Shown: piece by piece, positions 7,334 to 14,660 of the stretch
Layout: each line of letters opens with the position of its first letter
Numbering within the stretch: position 1 is the first letter of the stretch
Virus record (IMG/VR): IMGVR_UViG_3300036766_000221
Location: 1 to 58,172 of that record
Length of the DNA: 58,172 bases
Reading direction: 5' to 3' (one strand)
DNA from: a virus
Notes under the pieces: model-generated
The model's database searches: none
Told to the model about the DNA's origin: nothing
What the model saw: the letters and a program-made list of their open reading frames with translations, nothing else
Position numbers and translations under genes: made by a program

Positions 7334-8659
7334 TTACTCCTTCCTTGGCTTGCGTCCGAATTCCCAGCGCTTGGCGGTGCTCGACGCAGTAGCGGTGCTT
7401 GGCGGCGCGGGGGCAGGCGTCGGCTTAGCCATCGCTTCGGCAGTCTCTACCACGGCCAGTAATTGACGGTACGCCGCCTCTCCGTTTTCCGTGGTGAGCG
7501 AAAACGGATCGCAGTCCTGCCCGGTCCCGAAACTCTGCATGAGGCGCGCGTACTCCTTTGGGCCGTTATCCATCGCCTCGACCAAGCGCTTGCGCAGGTC
7601 GAAGAATATGTTGTTGCGGCCCTCTTCGTTGTCCCAAGGGATCGCAGAGATGGGCTTTACGGACGGCTCTGCAGGCGCCGACTGCTCCTGCTGCATCTTG
7701 GCCAACTTTTCTTCCGCAACCTTCGCCGCGGCCTCAACTGAACCGGATGGGTTTTTCCCATCCAGGATCGATTGCCATGTCTCACCTTCCTTCACCGCCG
7801 TGTAGACGCCGCGCAATTCGTTCAGCTCCAGCGACGTGATCTTCGAGACCGAGTGGCCAAGATACATTTGCAGATCGGCGACCGTGATACTCTTCGCGTC
7901 AAACGCCTTCACAATGCGTTCGAGAGCGGCCTCGCTGCTCAGCCCCTTCAGCGTGGCCTGGATCTGCTCTTCGCACTTGTCCAGGATGTCGCCAGGCATG
8001 AATCGGAGCACGTTGCGGATGAATTTGGACCAGGCCGACGCCTGCTTCATTTGCAGCTCGTCTTCCGTCGAAGCCACGATGTAAACCGTGTCGCCATTGG
8101 AGTTTTTCCGCTCGTCCAAGACATCTTTTCCGGCCGGCGGCTCGACGCGCCCGTTTTTCACGTAGCCGCGGCGCTCGACGGTTTTGTTGAGCTGGATCTC
8201 CGAGCAGAGGGGGATGTTGTTTTCGAGGTCAATACACATGAAACGGACGATGCGCTTCCGCTCGTCTTCGTAGACGATCTTGGAATCGCAGAAGACATTC
8301 ATCCACCAGCGCATCGCGGCTTCGGCAAAGCGGATCGACCAGCCCTCGACGAACCCGTTTTCCCATTCATTGGTCTCAGCATTGCGATGGCGTTGCGGCT
8401 TCTTATAGCGCGCGACTTCCGCGAATCCAGGGCGTTCGCATTCCTTCAGAAGACCGGCCTCGAACCTGGAAAGGTTTCGCGGATGCCGTTCCGCCATGAT
8501 GAAGATGGCGCCGATAGTGGCCTTCTCGCGCTCCGCGGTCGCGCTGGCGGCGGTCTCGGCGATCTGCTGAACTTCGGTTGATCCGAAAGTCTGCCGGGTA
8601 ACTTCCTGGCCGAATTCTCGTTTCGCCAGCTCGTCGATGGTTGCGTTAGCAGTACTCAC
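7334..8659 (-). CDS. Phage recombination protein, possibly RecT-like annealase
   Basis: 441 residues from a GTG at 8659 overlapping the upstream stop (GTGA). The segment at about residues 245-300, ALERIVKAFDAK then LQMYLGH and ELNELRGVYTAVKEGETW, resembles the C-terminal module often attached to RecT/Bet-type proteins. The Trp-rich centre (WSIRFAEAAMRWW) and its position directly upstream of an SMC-type ATPase agree with a single-strand annealing role. A Pro/Ala-rich tail ends in a basic KRWEFGRKPRK. I hold the RecT assignment only moderately; a structural comparison would decide it. Confidence 0.5.
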   Translation of the reverse strand: MSTANATIDELAKREFGQEVTRQTFGSTEVQQIAETAASATAEREKATIGAIFIMAERHPRNLSRFEAGLLKECERPGFAEVARYKKPQRHRNAETNEWENGFVEGWSIRFAEAAMRWWMNVFCDSKIVYEDERKRIVRFMCIDLENNIPLCSEIQLNKTVERRGYVKNGRVEPPAGKDVLDERKNSNGDTVYIVASTEDELQMKQASAWSKFIRNVLRFMPGDILDKCEEQIQATLKGLSSEAALERIVKAFDAKSITVADLQMYLGHSVSKITSLELNELRGVYTAVKEGETWQSILDGKNPSGSVEAAAKVAEEKLAKMQQEQSAPAEPSVKPISAIPWDNEEGRNNIFFDLRKRLVEAMDNGPKEYARLMQSFGTGQDCDPFSLTTENGEAAYRQLLAVVETAEAMAKPTPAPAPPSTATASSTAKRWEFGRKPRKE

Positions 8660-8940
8660 GATTTTGAACCTCCAGTTGCCAATTGCTCAATGGCCTCAGC
8701 GAATGCGACCGCGTCGCAGGCCAAGCACGCCGTTCCTTCCGTCATGTGCTCCAGACACTTGAACTCCCGGCAGGATTCGCACTTGCGCGCGCAGCAATTC
8801 TGCCTGCCCGCAGGAGCCGCGCAATTGGAGCAGGGCTGCATCGGGCCGAATATCCACTCCAGGGCAGGCTCGACGGTGCCTTCCACGGTTCGGCTTTCGC
8901 CGCACTCGCAGATGACCGTGTATTGCCGCAGCAAACTCAT
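8656..8940 (-). CDS. Cysteine-rich zinc-ribbon protein
   Basis: 94 residues from the ATG at 8940. It contains about a dozen cysteines in pairs: CECG, CSNC, CC, CESC, C, CLAC, with one His (EHMTEG), so it probably binds two zinc ions. It begins MSLLRQYTVICECGESRTVEG. It is coupled by overlaps to the upstream membrane protein and the downstream RecT-like gene. Role unknown; single-strand DNA or protein-protein contact would be typical. Confidence 0.6.
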   Translation of the reverse strand: MSLLRQYTVICECGESRTVEGTVEPALEWIFGPMQPCSNCAAPAGRQNCCARKCESCREFKCLEHMTEGTACLACDAVAFAEAIEQLATGGSKS

Positions 8941-9089
8941 CACATCTCCATCCATCGAATGACGCCCGCGAACATCAGCACGCTCACGATGCAGATCAAA
9001 ATGGCCAGACACTCGTCGCGCTGATTACCCTTCGGCGCGGGTTGCTGGCGCGGCCCGAAAATGCGGGGCATGAAGACCAGCATCATCAT
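8940..9089 (-). CDS. 49-residue membrane protein
   Basis: Starts with three consecutive ATG codons (9081-9089), the first overlapping the previous stop (ATGA); ends with TGATG into the Cys-rich gene. A polar stretch (GPRQQPAPKGNQRDE) is followed by one transmembrane segment, LAILICIVSVLMFAGVI, with a C-terminal RWMEM. Too short for a family match. It forms a pair with the membrane protein just upstream. Confidence 0.55.
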   Translation of the reverse strand: MMMLVFMPRIFGPRQQPAPKGNQRDECLAILICIVSVLMFAGVIRWMEM

Positions 9090-9199
9090 CGGCTCACGAC
9101 GAGGGCCAGCAAAAGCAGAACAATAGCCGCTGCCTCTACGTAGACTCCAGCCATCAGCACGAACGCCAGGCGGAGATTCAGGGATTCACCCGAAGGCAC
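9086..9199 (-). CDS. 37-residue membrane protein
   Basis: GTG at 9197-9199 with GGGGGA directly upstream. After ten polar residues the protein is almost wholly hydrophobic (LAFVLMAGVYVEAAAIVLLL, then ALVVSR), a single long or two short transmembrane segments. It is coupled by ATGA to the next membrane protein. Such pairs in phages can be superinfection-exclusion or membrane-anchoring proteins, but nothing here proves that. Confidence 0.5.
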   Translation of the reverse strand: MPSGESLNLRLAFVLMAGVYVEAAAIVLLLLALVVSR

Positions 9200-9211
9200 T
9201 CCCCCATGGGC

Positions 9212-9391
9212 CTAGTCCGTTTCCTCGTCTTCGCCCTTCACGGAGGGCAGCTTGGCCATGACCAGCTCGGATACGATCTCGCCCATATCCACATTTCGGG
9301 AGGCAGCCGCCACCCGAACGCGGGTATGCGTGGCCGGAGTCACCAAAATGTTCATCCGTTTCGTGAATTGCTGTGATAGTGTTGATGCCAT
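9212..9391 (-). CDS. Ribbon-helix-helix transcriptional regulator
   Basis: 59 residues from ATG 9391. The segment KRMNILVTPATHTRVRVAAASRNVDMGEIVSELV has the beta strand, helix, turn and helix pattern of Arc/CopG/MetJ-type proteins. Such proteins bind short tandem or palindromic operators as dimers of dimers. It is transcribed divergently from the plus-strand operon at 9461, and the 70 bases between them contain palindromic GTGCAC elements. It is probably an autoregulator and switch factor controlling both directions. Confidence 0.75.
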   Translation of the reverse strand: MASTLSQQFTKRMNILVTPATHTRVRVAAASRNVDMGEIVSELVMAKLPSVKGEDEETD

Positions 9392-9408
9392 CGGTAGATG
9401 CAATGTAC

Positions 9409-9454
9409 TGCACTAGTGCACCAACAGTCAAGAGAAAAGTGCACCTGTGCACCT
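9409..9454. promoter_or_regulatory. Operator-like cluster between divergent regulators
   Basis: A perfect 12-base palindrome TGCACTAGTGCA lies at 9409-9420, and two direct tandem GTGCACCT units lie at 9439-9454, ending six bases before the ATG at 9461. All share the core GTGCAC. Tandem and inverted short sites are what ribbon-helix-helix dimers bind, so this is probably the operator of the regulator at 9212-9391, covering both divergent start regions. Promoter elements were not assigned. Confidence 0.6.
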
Positions 9455-9460
9455 AACCAT

Positions 9461-9880
9461 ATGGAAGAAAAGAGAAAAAAGTTTGGGATGGAGATATTGC
9501 CGAGCCTCCACAAGCAGGCAAAGCAAGCAGCCCTGGATCAAGGCATTCCATTGTGGATGGTAACTGAGAGGGCATTTAGGGGTCTGCTGCCCCCAAATGA
9601 GGGGTCCGTCACCGAGATTTCTCCCGATATTGCGGAGTCCCTGGTCCAGATACGCTATTCCCTGGGGGCAATCGCAAGCCAGGCCCAGAGCCTAACGCAG
9701 GAACTTTCTGCGCTCCTTGGGAGGCAAAAGCATGGCGGCTCTGTTGGTGATGCCCTCCGAGCATCCGAGAGTTCTATTGCAACGCTTAAGGAATCTGGAG
9801 AGCGAATTGTGCGCGACGCTGCGCCTATACGATCAGGCCGAAAGCGCCGTGTTGGCGGAGCTGGCAGCGGTCATGCGTGA
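9461..9880 (+). CDS. Small plus-strand protein, possible CopG-like regulator
   Basis: 139 residues from ATG 9461. The N-terminal 45 residues (KKFGMEILPSLHKQAKQAALDQGIPLWMVTERAFRGLL) look like a ribbon-helix-helix or related DNA-binding unit, followed by a helical region (IAESLVQIRYSLGAIASQAQSLTQELSALL) and a basic, low-quality tail. The last 149 bases overlap the next gene in another frame, so the real C-terminus may matter little. It is the first gene of the only plus-strand operon, directly downstream of the operator cluster, and may oppose the divergent regulator. Confidence 0.6.
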   Translation: MEEKRKKFGMEILPSLHKQAKQAALDQGIPLWMVTERAFRGLLPPNEGSVTEISPDIAESLVQIRYSLGAIASQAQSLTQELSALLGRQKHGGSVGDALRASESSIATLKESGERIVRDAAPIRSGRKRRVGGAGSGHA

Positions 9881-9980
9881 GGAACCTACGTTGATTCCGT
9901 TCATCGCGCGCCGGTTGCTTCGCTCGGATCGATCGCTGGTGGAACGGCTTCGGGCGGGCTGGAGGATTGGATGCAGATAG
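9732..9980 (+). CDS. Helical hypothetical protein in the plus-strand operon
   Basis: 82 residues from ATG 9732, preceded by GGGAGGC. Mostly leucine-rich amphipathic helix (LLQRLRNLESELCATLRLYDQAESAVLAELAAVM), then a basic end. It overlaps the previous frame by 149 bases and the next gene by 10, so translation is coupled. Composition is much more protein-like than the overlapping tail of the previous gene. Function unknown. Confidence 0.5.
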   Translation: MAALLVMPSEHPRVLLQRLRNLESELCATLRLYDQAESAVLAELAAVMREEPTLIPFIARRLLRSDRSLVERLRAGWRIGCR

Positions 9981-10861
9981 CGAAGCTCGTGATACTGGCG
10001 TCTCTGGCAACGGCAGCGCGGGCGGATTCCATCCATATCGAAAGCTGGGATGGAGCAGGAATCAACCCGCTAACGGTTGCTGATGGCCTCCTGACGTATT
10101 TAGGCGGTTTCAGCGCTGTGCGCTTTATGGGAGATCTAGGCACTGGGCATACTGCATTTTGCTTTGACCCGTGCCAGGCAGGCATTACCACAGGCCCCCT
10201 GATCGGCAAAATAGGGGATTCCTGGATTTTTGCCGATGGCGGGAATGTTCACATCGGCGGCATTACGAGCGTGCCCTTTCCACCAGGCACAAGCCCCATA
10301 CCGGATGTCACGACAGATCCTACGGCCTGCGTTGACGCTGGGTTGCTTGGTCTGAACCTCTTCGGCGGTCCGCCATGCCTTGCAGACGGGACCGTGACAG
10401 GCAGATTCATCGGGAACGTCACGGTGACGGTCCTGGGTCTTGTCGAGATAGCCCCTGACTTTTTCAACGGGACTGTACGCATTACCGGGCCAATTGCTTT
10501 CGATATCACGCCAACGCTGGCCTTGGGCCTGGGCATTGTTCCCGGAGATTATTCCGGAACGTATTCGGCATCTGGATTTTTCGATACCGACAAGCCGCTG
10601 GCTGATAATCTTGCAGGTTTTAACGGGGAGATCCCCCGCGCAGAACAAACCTTCTACGGCAGGTCCGTGCCCGAACCCTCAGCGCTCGTTCTTCTGCTCT
10701 CCACGGTCCTGTGCCTGGGATGGATTGCGCGCCGCTGGGGACTGCCTCAGCGTGCCGTCCCTGCCGCTTATACCGACCCATTTATTGAATCTTCACATCG
10801 ATTCCGTTTGTTCCAATCGTCCTCGGATTCGGTGATACCGGCGATCCCGATGCAATTGTGA
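9971..10861 (+). CDS. Exported PEP-CTERM protein
   Basis: 296 residues from ATG 9971, with GGAGG seven bases upstream. The N-terminal signal peptide is MQIAKLVILASLATAARA, followed by a secreted beta-rich domain. Near residue 235 is the sorting tag: VPEPSALVLLLSTVLCLGWIARRW, i.e. the PEP motif, a hydrophobic helix and an Arg cluster. PEP-CTERM tags are processed by exosortase in the host envelope of exopolysaccharide-producing Gram-negative bacteria. Unusually, about 37 extra residues follow the Arg cluster and the gene runs 80 bases into the convergent kelch/Ig gene. A phage has no virion use for this tag, so it is probably a lysogenic-conversion protein acting at the host surface. The protein's own function is unknown. 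Confidence 0.8.
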   Translation: MQIAKLVILASLATAARADSIHIESWDGAGINPLTVADGLLTYLGGFSAVRFMGDLGTGHTAFCFDPCQAGITTGPLIGKIGDSWIFADGGNVHIGGITSVPFPPGTSPIPDVTTDPTACVDAGLLGLNLFGGPPCLADGTVTGRFIGNVTVTVLGLVEIAPDFFNGTVRITGPIAFDITPTLALGLGIVPGDYSGTYSASGFFDTDKPLADNLAGFNGEIPRAEQTFYGRSVPEPSALVLLLSTVLCLGWIARRWGLPQRAVPAAYTDPFIESSHRFRLFQSSSDSVIPAIPMQL

Positions 10862-13800
10862 TTGCCAGTGCTTTGGAATTGCTTGCAGCGTTGGCGTCGT
10901 TCACCGCGACCGTGAAACTGTAAATCCCGGATAGACTTGGCGTCCCGGATATCTTACCGGTAGAAGCGGTCAGTGTCAGCCCGCTCGGGAGTGCCCCACC
11001 GGCTATGGACCAAGTTAACGGGTTCGTTCCGCCCGTCTCCGCCAGCGTCTGAGAATACGGTATTCTGACAGTCCCGGCGGCCATGGGGGTGCTCGTGGTA
11101 ACTGAAGGCGCTGCGTTGATCGTCAGACTGAACGCTTTGTTCGCCGTGGCGCTGAGCGAATCCGTAATCGTCGCAGTGAAGCTCGCTGTAGTCGCCGAAC
11201 TCGGCACGCCCACAATGACTCCTGTTGCGGACAGCAACGATAGACCAGCCGGTAAGCTGCCAACCGTTACCGCCCATGTGAAAGGGGCGGTCCCCCCACT
11301 AGAATTCAGCGTTGTCGAATAAGCCGTGCCCACGGTGCCCTGAGACAAAGGAGACGGCGTGGTGACGTTCAACCCGCTGATGAGGATGGACAGAGCGGCG
11401 GTTGCCTGATTTCCACCGGCGTCGGTAGCCCGAACGGTGAAGTTGGAAGTCCCGGAGGTGGTGGGCGTTCCTGAAATGGTCGCTCCTGAAAGCGTCAGGC
11501 CCGCTGGCAGCGTTCCCGCGGTTACCGCCCAGTTATATGCCCCGAAGCCCCCGGAAGCTGCCAGGGCCTGCGAATACGCGCTGCCTACGGTTCCACCAGG
11601 CAGAGAGGACGTGGTGACGCCGAGATTCGATGCAACGGTGATTGCCAGCGCTTTACTGGCGTTGGAGCCCGCGTTATCAGTGACGCGCATGGTGAAGTTC
11701 GACGTTCCGGCAGTATGCGGGCTCCCGCTAATCGTCGCTCCAGCAAGCGATAGCCCGGCCGGAAGTGCACCGGCGGTAATCGTCCAGGAGAACGGCGACG
11801 TGCCACCCGAGTTGGCGAGGGTTTGCGAATACGATATACCCGTGGTCCCCGCGGGCATCGGGGTCGAGCTAGTGACCGACGGAGCCGCGTTGATCGTGAG
11901 CGAGAATGCCTGGGGATCCGTGGCCGCGACTGAATCGGTAACCGTAGCGGTGAAAGTGCTTGTCGCTGCAACGGTAGGCGTGCCACTCACGATACCGGTC
12001 GAACTGGCGAGAGATAGACCGGTTGGCAAGCTGCCAGACGTAACCGCCCACGTGTATGGCGGCGTTCCACCGGAAGCCGCGAGCGTTTGCGAATAGACCA
12101 CATTGATAGTGTCGGCTGGCAAGGCCGGGGCGGTTACGATGTTAAGAGCATTGGAAACCCCAAGAGCATCCCAATCCGCTCCGTTCCAAACCTTCGCGTG
12201 GATCTGACGAAGTGTGCCATAGCGGACCTCACCCCAGGTGACGGTGGGAACGCCGGACAGCATAGCAATCGTGGGATGTTCTGCCGCTCCCGCAATGGTA
12301 TCGGCATTCAGCGAAGCTCCCAGTTTGCTCCAGGCCGAGCCATTCCATTGAGAGACGAAAACCTGCGGCCTTGCAGCCGTGGTCCCATATTGAGGTGGGA
12401 GAGCCGAGTAGCTGCTTGAAGTCCAGGTATTCCCGGATTCTTCCCATGTAACCAGGAGATTGGTCCCGTCATTGATGAGTTCCGGCCGGTAGGCCCAGCC
12501 ATTTACCGAATCACGATTTAACGGTCCAGCACCGACCGTGGACCATGCGGAACCGTTCCACGTCCGCACATACAGATTGGCGGCGCTAGTAGCGGTCCGC
12601 TCGGTGAACGCGATGTAAAGCTGCCCCATGAACGTCGCCGAGATTGCGAAGTCCCGATTTGAAGTGTTGACATTAGCCGCACCACCTTGGTTTACCCAGG
12701 CTGATCCACTCCAGCAGGAGGCGTAGGTTTTAGGGACAGTCGTGGTGATCTGATTGGTTCCAGTAAACTCGGTGTACTCCGTCCATGCTACGCAGGGCTG
12801 CGTGCCGTTGCTGACGATTGCAATGGAACCGGCCAGCGTCTTCGGTTGCCCAGACCCAGTAGCATCGTCGCGGTTTAGAGGGCCGCCAAGCTGCACCCAA
12901 GCCGAACCGCTCCACTGATAGACGACAACATAAACGCGCGCTGGGATTGTGGTGCGGGTGTCATACTGGCGCATCACGACGTAGGGAGTGCCTCCAATAC
13001 CCACCATTGCGCATTGGCCTTGCTGAACACCTGAAATCTGCGTGGTGATATATCCTAAACTCGTCCAACTGGAGCCGCCCCAGCTTTTGACAATTTCCTG
13101 ATCGAATGGTGCACCGTTGTTCCCCTGATGCCAACAAGCATGGGGAACGCCGGAAATATTGATGAGACTGATTTCTCCAGTATCGAACTGCGTCGCCTCA
13201 CTCGCCATGGCGGCATAGGTTGCACCCAAATTGGTGGGAGTTCCGCCCACCATCTGCTGGGCGTAAGGGTAGAAATAAGTCCCGTTCGAGCTGTCGGTCT
13301 TGGACCCGGACTCGATCCAGGCTTGATATAGCGTGGCGCCATTAACCGTTGCCGATGGATTACGCGCCCATGAATCGGAGTTACGATTCAAGCTGCCTGC
13401 CGAAGCTGAATAGGCGACAGATATCGCGCCTGCGTTACCTCCCGATTGGTAGCGGAACGCATACAGGCGATGCCCGGAAAGATCTAGATCTTCCATGAGA
13501 ACCACGTCATCTTCCGGCAGATAGACCAAACGCTCGAAAATGTTGGAGTTCCCGGCCGTCGGATTAACGCTCGGTGAGAGCTGCGTCCACGTGTTGGCCG
13601 CTGGATCGTAAATCCATGTGTCATTCCGGATATTGGTTGTCGGGTCGTCTCCGCCGCCGTACATGAGGAACTTATTCGACGCCTTCAAGTAAACAAACCC
13701 GGTTACCTGGCGCGCGGCTGGAGGGCCGCCAGGACTTTTCGCCGCCCATGACTTCGCCACCGGGTCATATGCCCAGACCCCGTTCTGCAGGCCGCCGGCT

Positions 13801-14525
13801 ATTCCAGAATATCCTCCGAACAGGTAGATTTTCCCGTCGTCGGTGTTGAAATCCATCGCACCCTGAAGCAGATCGGCAGGAGGACATTGCGTGGGATTGG
13901 CGGCGCAAAAAGCGTCGGCCACGCCTATGGACCAGGTATTTGTCAAGATGTTGAACTCGTTGGTTCCCGCCACGCCACCGCTTCCGGTACCGCCATGCAG
14001 AACGAGCTTATGGTGCTGGGAGTCGAACACACCGGTCATCAATTGATTGTTGAAATTTATGCCGGTCGCCGTCTGTTTGACGCGCCCCACCTGGCCATTG
14101 AAATCGAATTCATAAGTACCGCCGGGCCTTGTAGACTGATTGCTTCCTGAAAAGCAGCAGCCTCCGTAGACCTTCGCGGTAGTCGTGTCGATCCCCATCC
14201 CCGCTAACGCATGACCGCCTTCTGGGAGGTTTTCGCTGTCGAAGGTTGATCCCTGCGCCAGGACGTTCCAGCGGTTGGTCTTGAAATCGTAGCAAATCCA
14301 GGCGTGATTTCTCTCCGAGGAAACTTCCCGATACATGCCCCAGAAGCAGGCTCCATAGCCGGGAACGGGGAGAAACTTTTCCCATCCGACGATACGATGG
14401 TCATACCCGCCCGGCGAAAGAAGTGTCCAGCTATTTACAGGGAGAGCCGTGCCGCCCTGGTTGTTCAAAAGGTTGGCTCCGTAAGCCGCGCCGCATAATG
14501 CGAGAACAAGTAACAGTTTGCGCAT
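10782..14525 (-). CDS. Large exported kelch plus putative-Ig (He_PIG) protein
   Basis: 1247 residues. A signal peptide (MRKLLLVLALCGAAYGAN) is followed by about 400 residues of kelch-like blades (KIYLFGGYSG, KFLMYGGGDD, TWIYDPAANTWTQLSP). Then about 450 residues of a second beta-propeller-like region follow (SWGGSSWTSLGYI, VFVSQWNGSAWSKLGA, AKVWNGADWDALG repeats). The C-terminus has five tandem Ig-like units of about 85 residues, each with YSQTLAASGGTPPYTW, LPAGLSL, ISGTP and FTV-VTD motifs (He_PIG pattern). Such architecture is common in acidobacterial secreted adhesins, not in virions. It starts with TAATG overlap after the 44-residue gene and may be a surface adhesin expressed by the lysogen, or a fibre. 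Confidence 0.8.
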   Translation of the reverse strand: MRKLLLVLALCGAAYGANLLNNQGGTALPVNSWTLLSPGGYDHRIVGWEKFLPVPGYGACFWGMYREVSSERNHAWICYDFKTNRWNVLAQGSTFDSENLPEGGHALAGMGIDTTTAKVYGGCCFSGSNQSTRPGGTYEFDFNGQVGRVKQTATGINFNNQLMTGVFDSQHHKLVLHGGTGSGGVAGTNEFNILTNTWSIGVADAFCAANPTQCPPADLLQGAMDFNTDDGKIYLFGGYSGIAGGLQNGVWAYDPVAKSWAAKSPGGPPAARQVTGFVYLKASNKFLMYGGGDDPTTNIRNDTWIYDPAANTWTQLSPSVNPTAGNSNIFERLVYLPEDDVVLMEDLDLSGHRLYAFRYQSGGNAGAISVAYSASAGSLNRNSDSWARNPSATVNGATLYQAWIESGSKTDSSNGTYFYPYAQQMVGGTPTNLGATYAAMASEATQFDTGEISLINISGVPHACWHQGNNGAPFDQEIVKSWGGSSWTSLGYITTQISGVQQGQCAMVGIGGTPYVVMRQYDTRTTIPARVYVVVYQWSGSAWVQLGGPLNRDDATGSGQPKTLAGSIAIVSNGTQPCVAWTEYTEFTGTNQITTTVPKTYASCWSGSAWVNQGGAANVNTSNRDFAISATFMGQLYIAFTERTATSAANLYVRTWNGSAWSTVGAGPLNRDSVNGWAYRPELINDGTNLLVTWEESGNTWTSSSYSALPPQYGTTAARPQVFVSQWNGSAWSKLGASLNADTIAGAAEHPTIAMLSGVPTVTWGEVRYGTLRQIHAKVWNGADWDALGVSNALNIVTAPALPADTINVVYSQTLAASGGTPPYTWAVTSGSLPTGLSLASSTGIVSGTPTVAATSTFTATVTDSVAATDPQAFSLTINAAPSVTSSTPMPAGTTGISYSQTLANSGGTSPFSWTITAGALPAGLSLAGATISGSPHTAGTSNFTMRVTDNAGSNASKALAITVASNLGVTTSSLPGGTVGSAYSQALAASGGFGAYNWAVTAGTLPAGLTLSGATISGTPTTSGTSNFTVRATDAGGNQATAALSILISGLNVTTPSPLSQGTVGTAYSTTLNSSGGTAPFTWAVTVGSLPAGLSLLSATGVIVGVPSSATTASFTATITDSLSATANKAFSLTINAAPSVTTSTPMAAGTVRIPYSQTLAETGGTNPLTWSIAGGALPSGLTLTASTGKISGTPSLSGIYSFTVAVNDANAASNSKALAITIASGSPVSPNPRTIGTNGIDVKIQ

Positions 14526-14659
14526 TATCTGACCACCTGATGATTCATGTACTGGTAATAATGCACAGCGCAGCAGTTCGCACCACCCCCAGTAGCGCGT
14601 TGACTGTTCAGAATGTCGGTCGCGCTGCTCAAAATGAGAATGAGAAAGAGCTTGCGCAT
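14525..14659 (-). CDS. 44-residue exported or membrane-anchored peptide
   Basis: ATG at 14657-14659, one base after the stop of the lyase gene; the stop overlaps the next ATG (TAATG). It begins MRKLFLILILSSATDILNSQ, a signal-like start similar to the MRKLLLVLALC of the next gene, then GGG, a Cys pair and a Tyr/His-rich tail. It may have arisen by duplication of the neighbouring signal sequence. Function unknown. Confidence 0.55.
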   Translation of the reverse strand: MRKLFLILILSSATDILNSQRATGGGANCCAVHYYQYMNHQVVR

Positions 14660-14660
14660 T

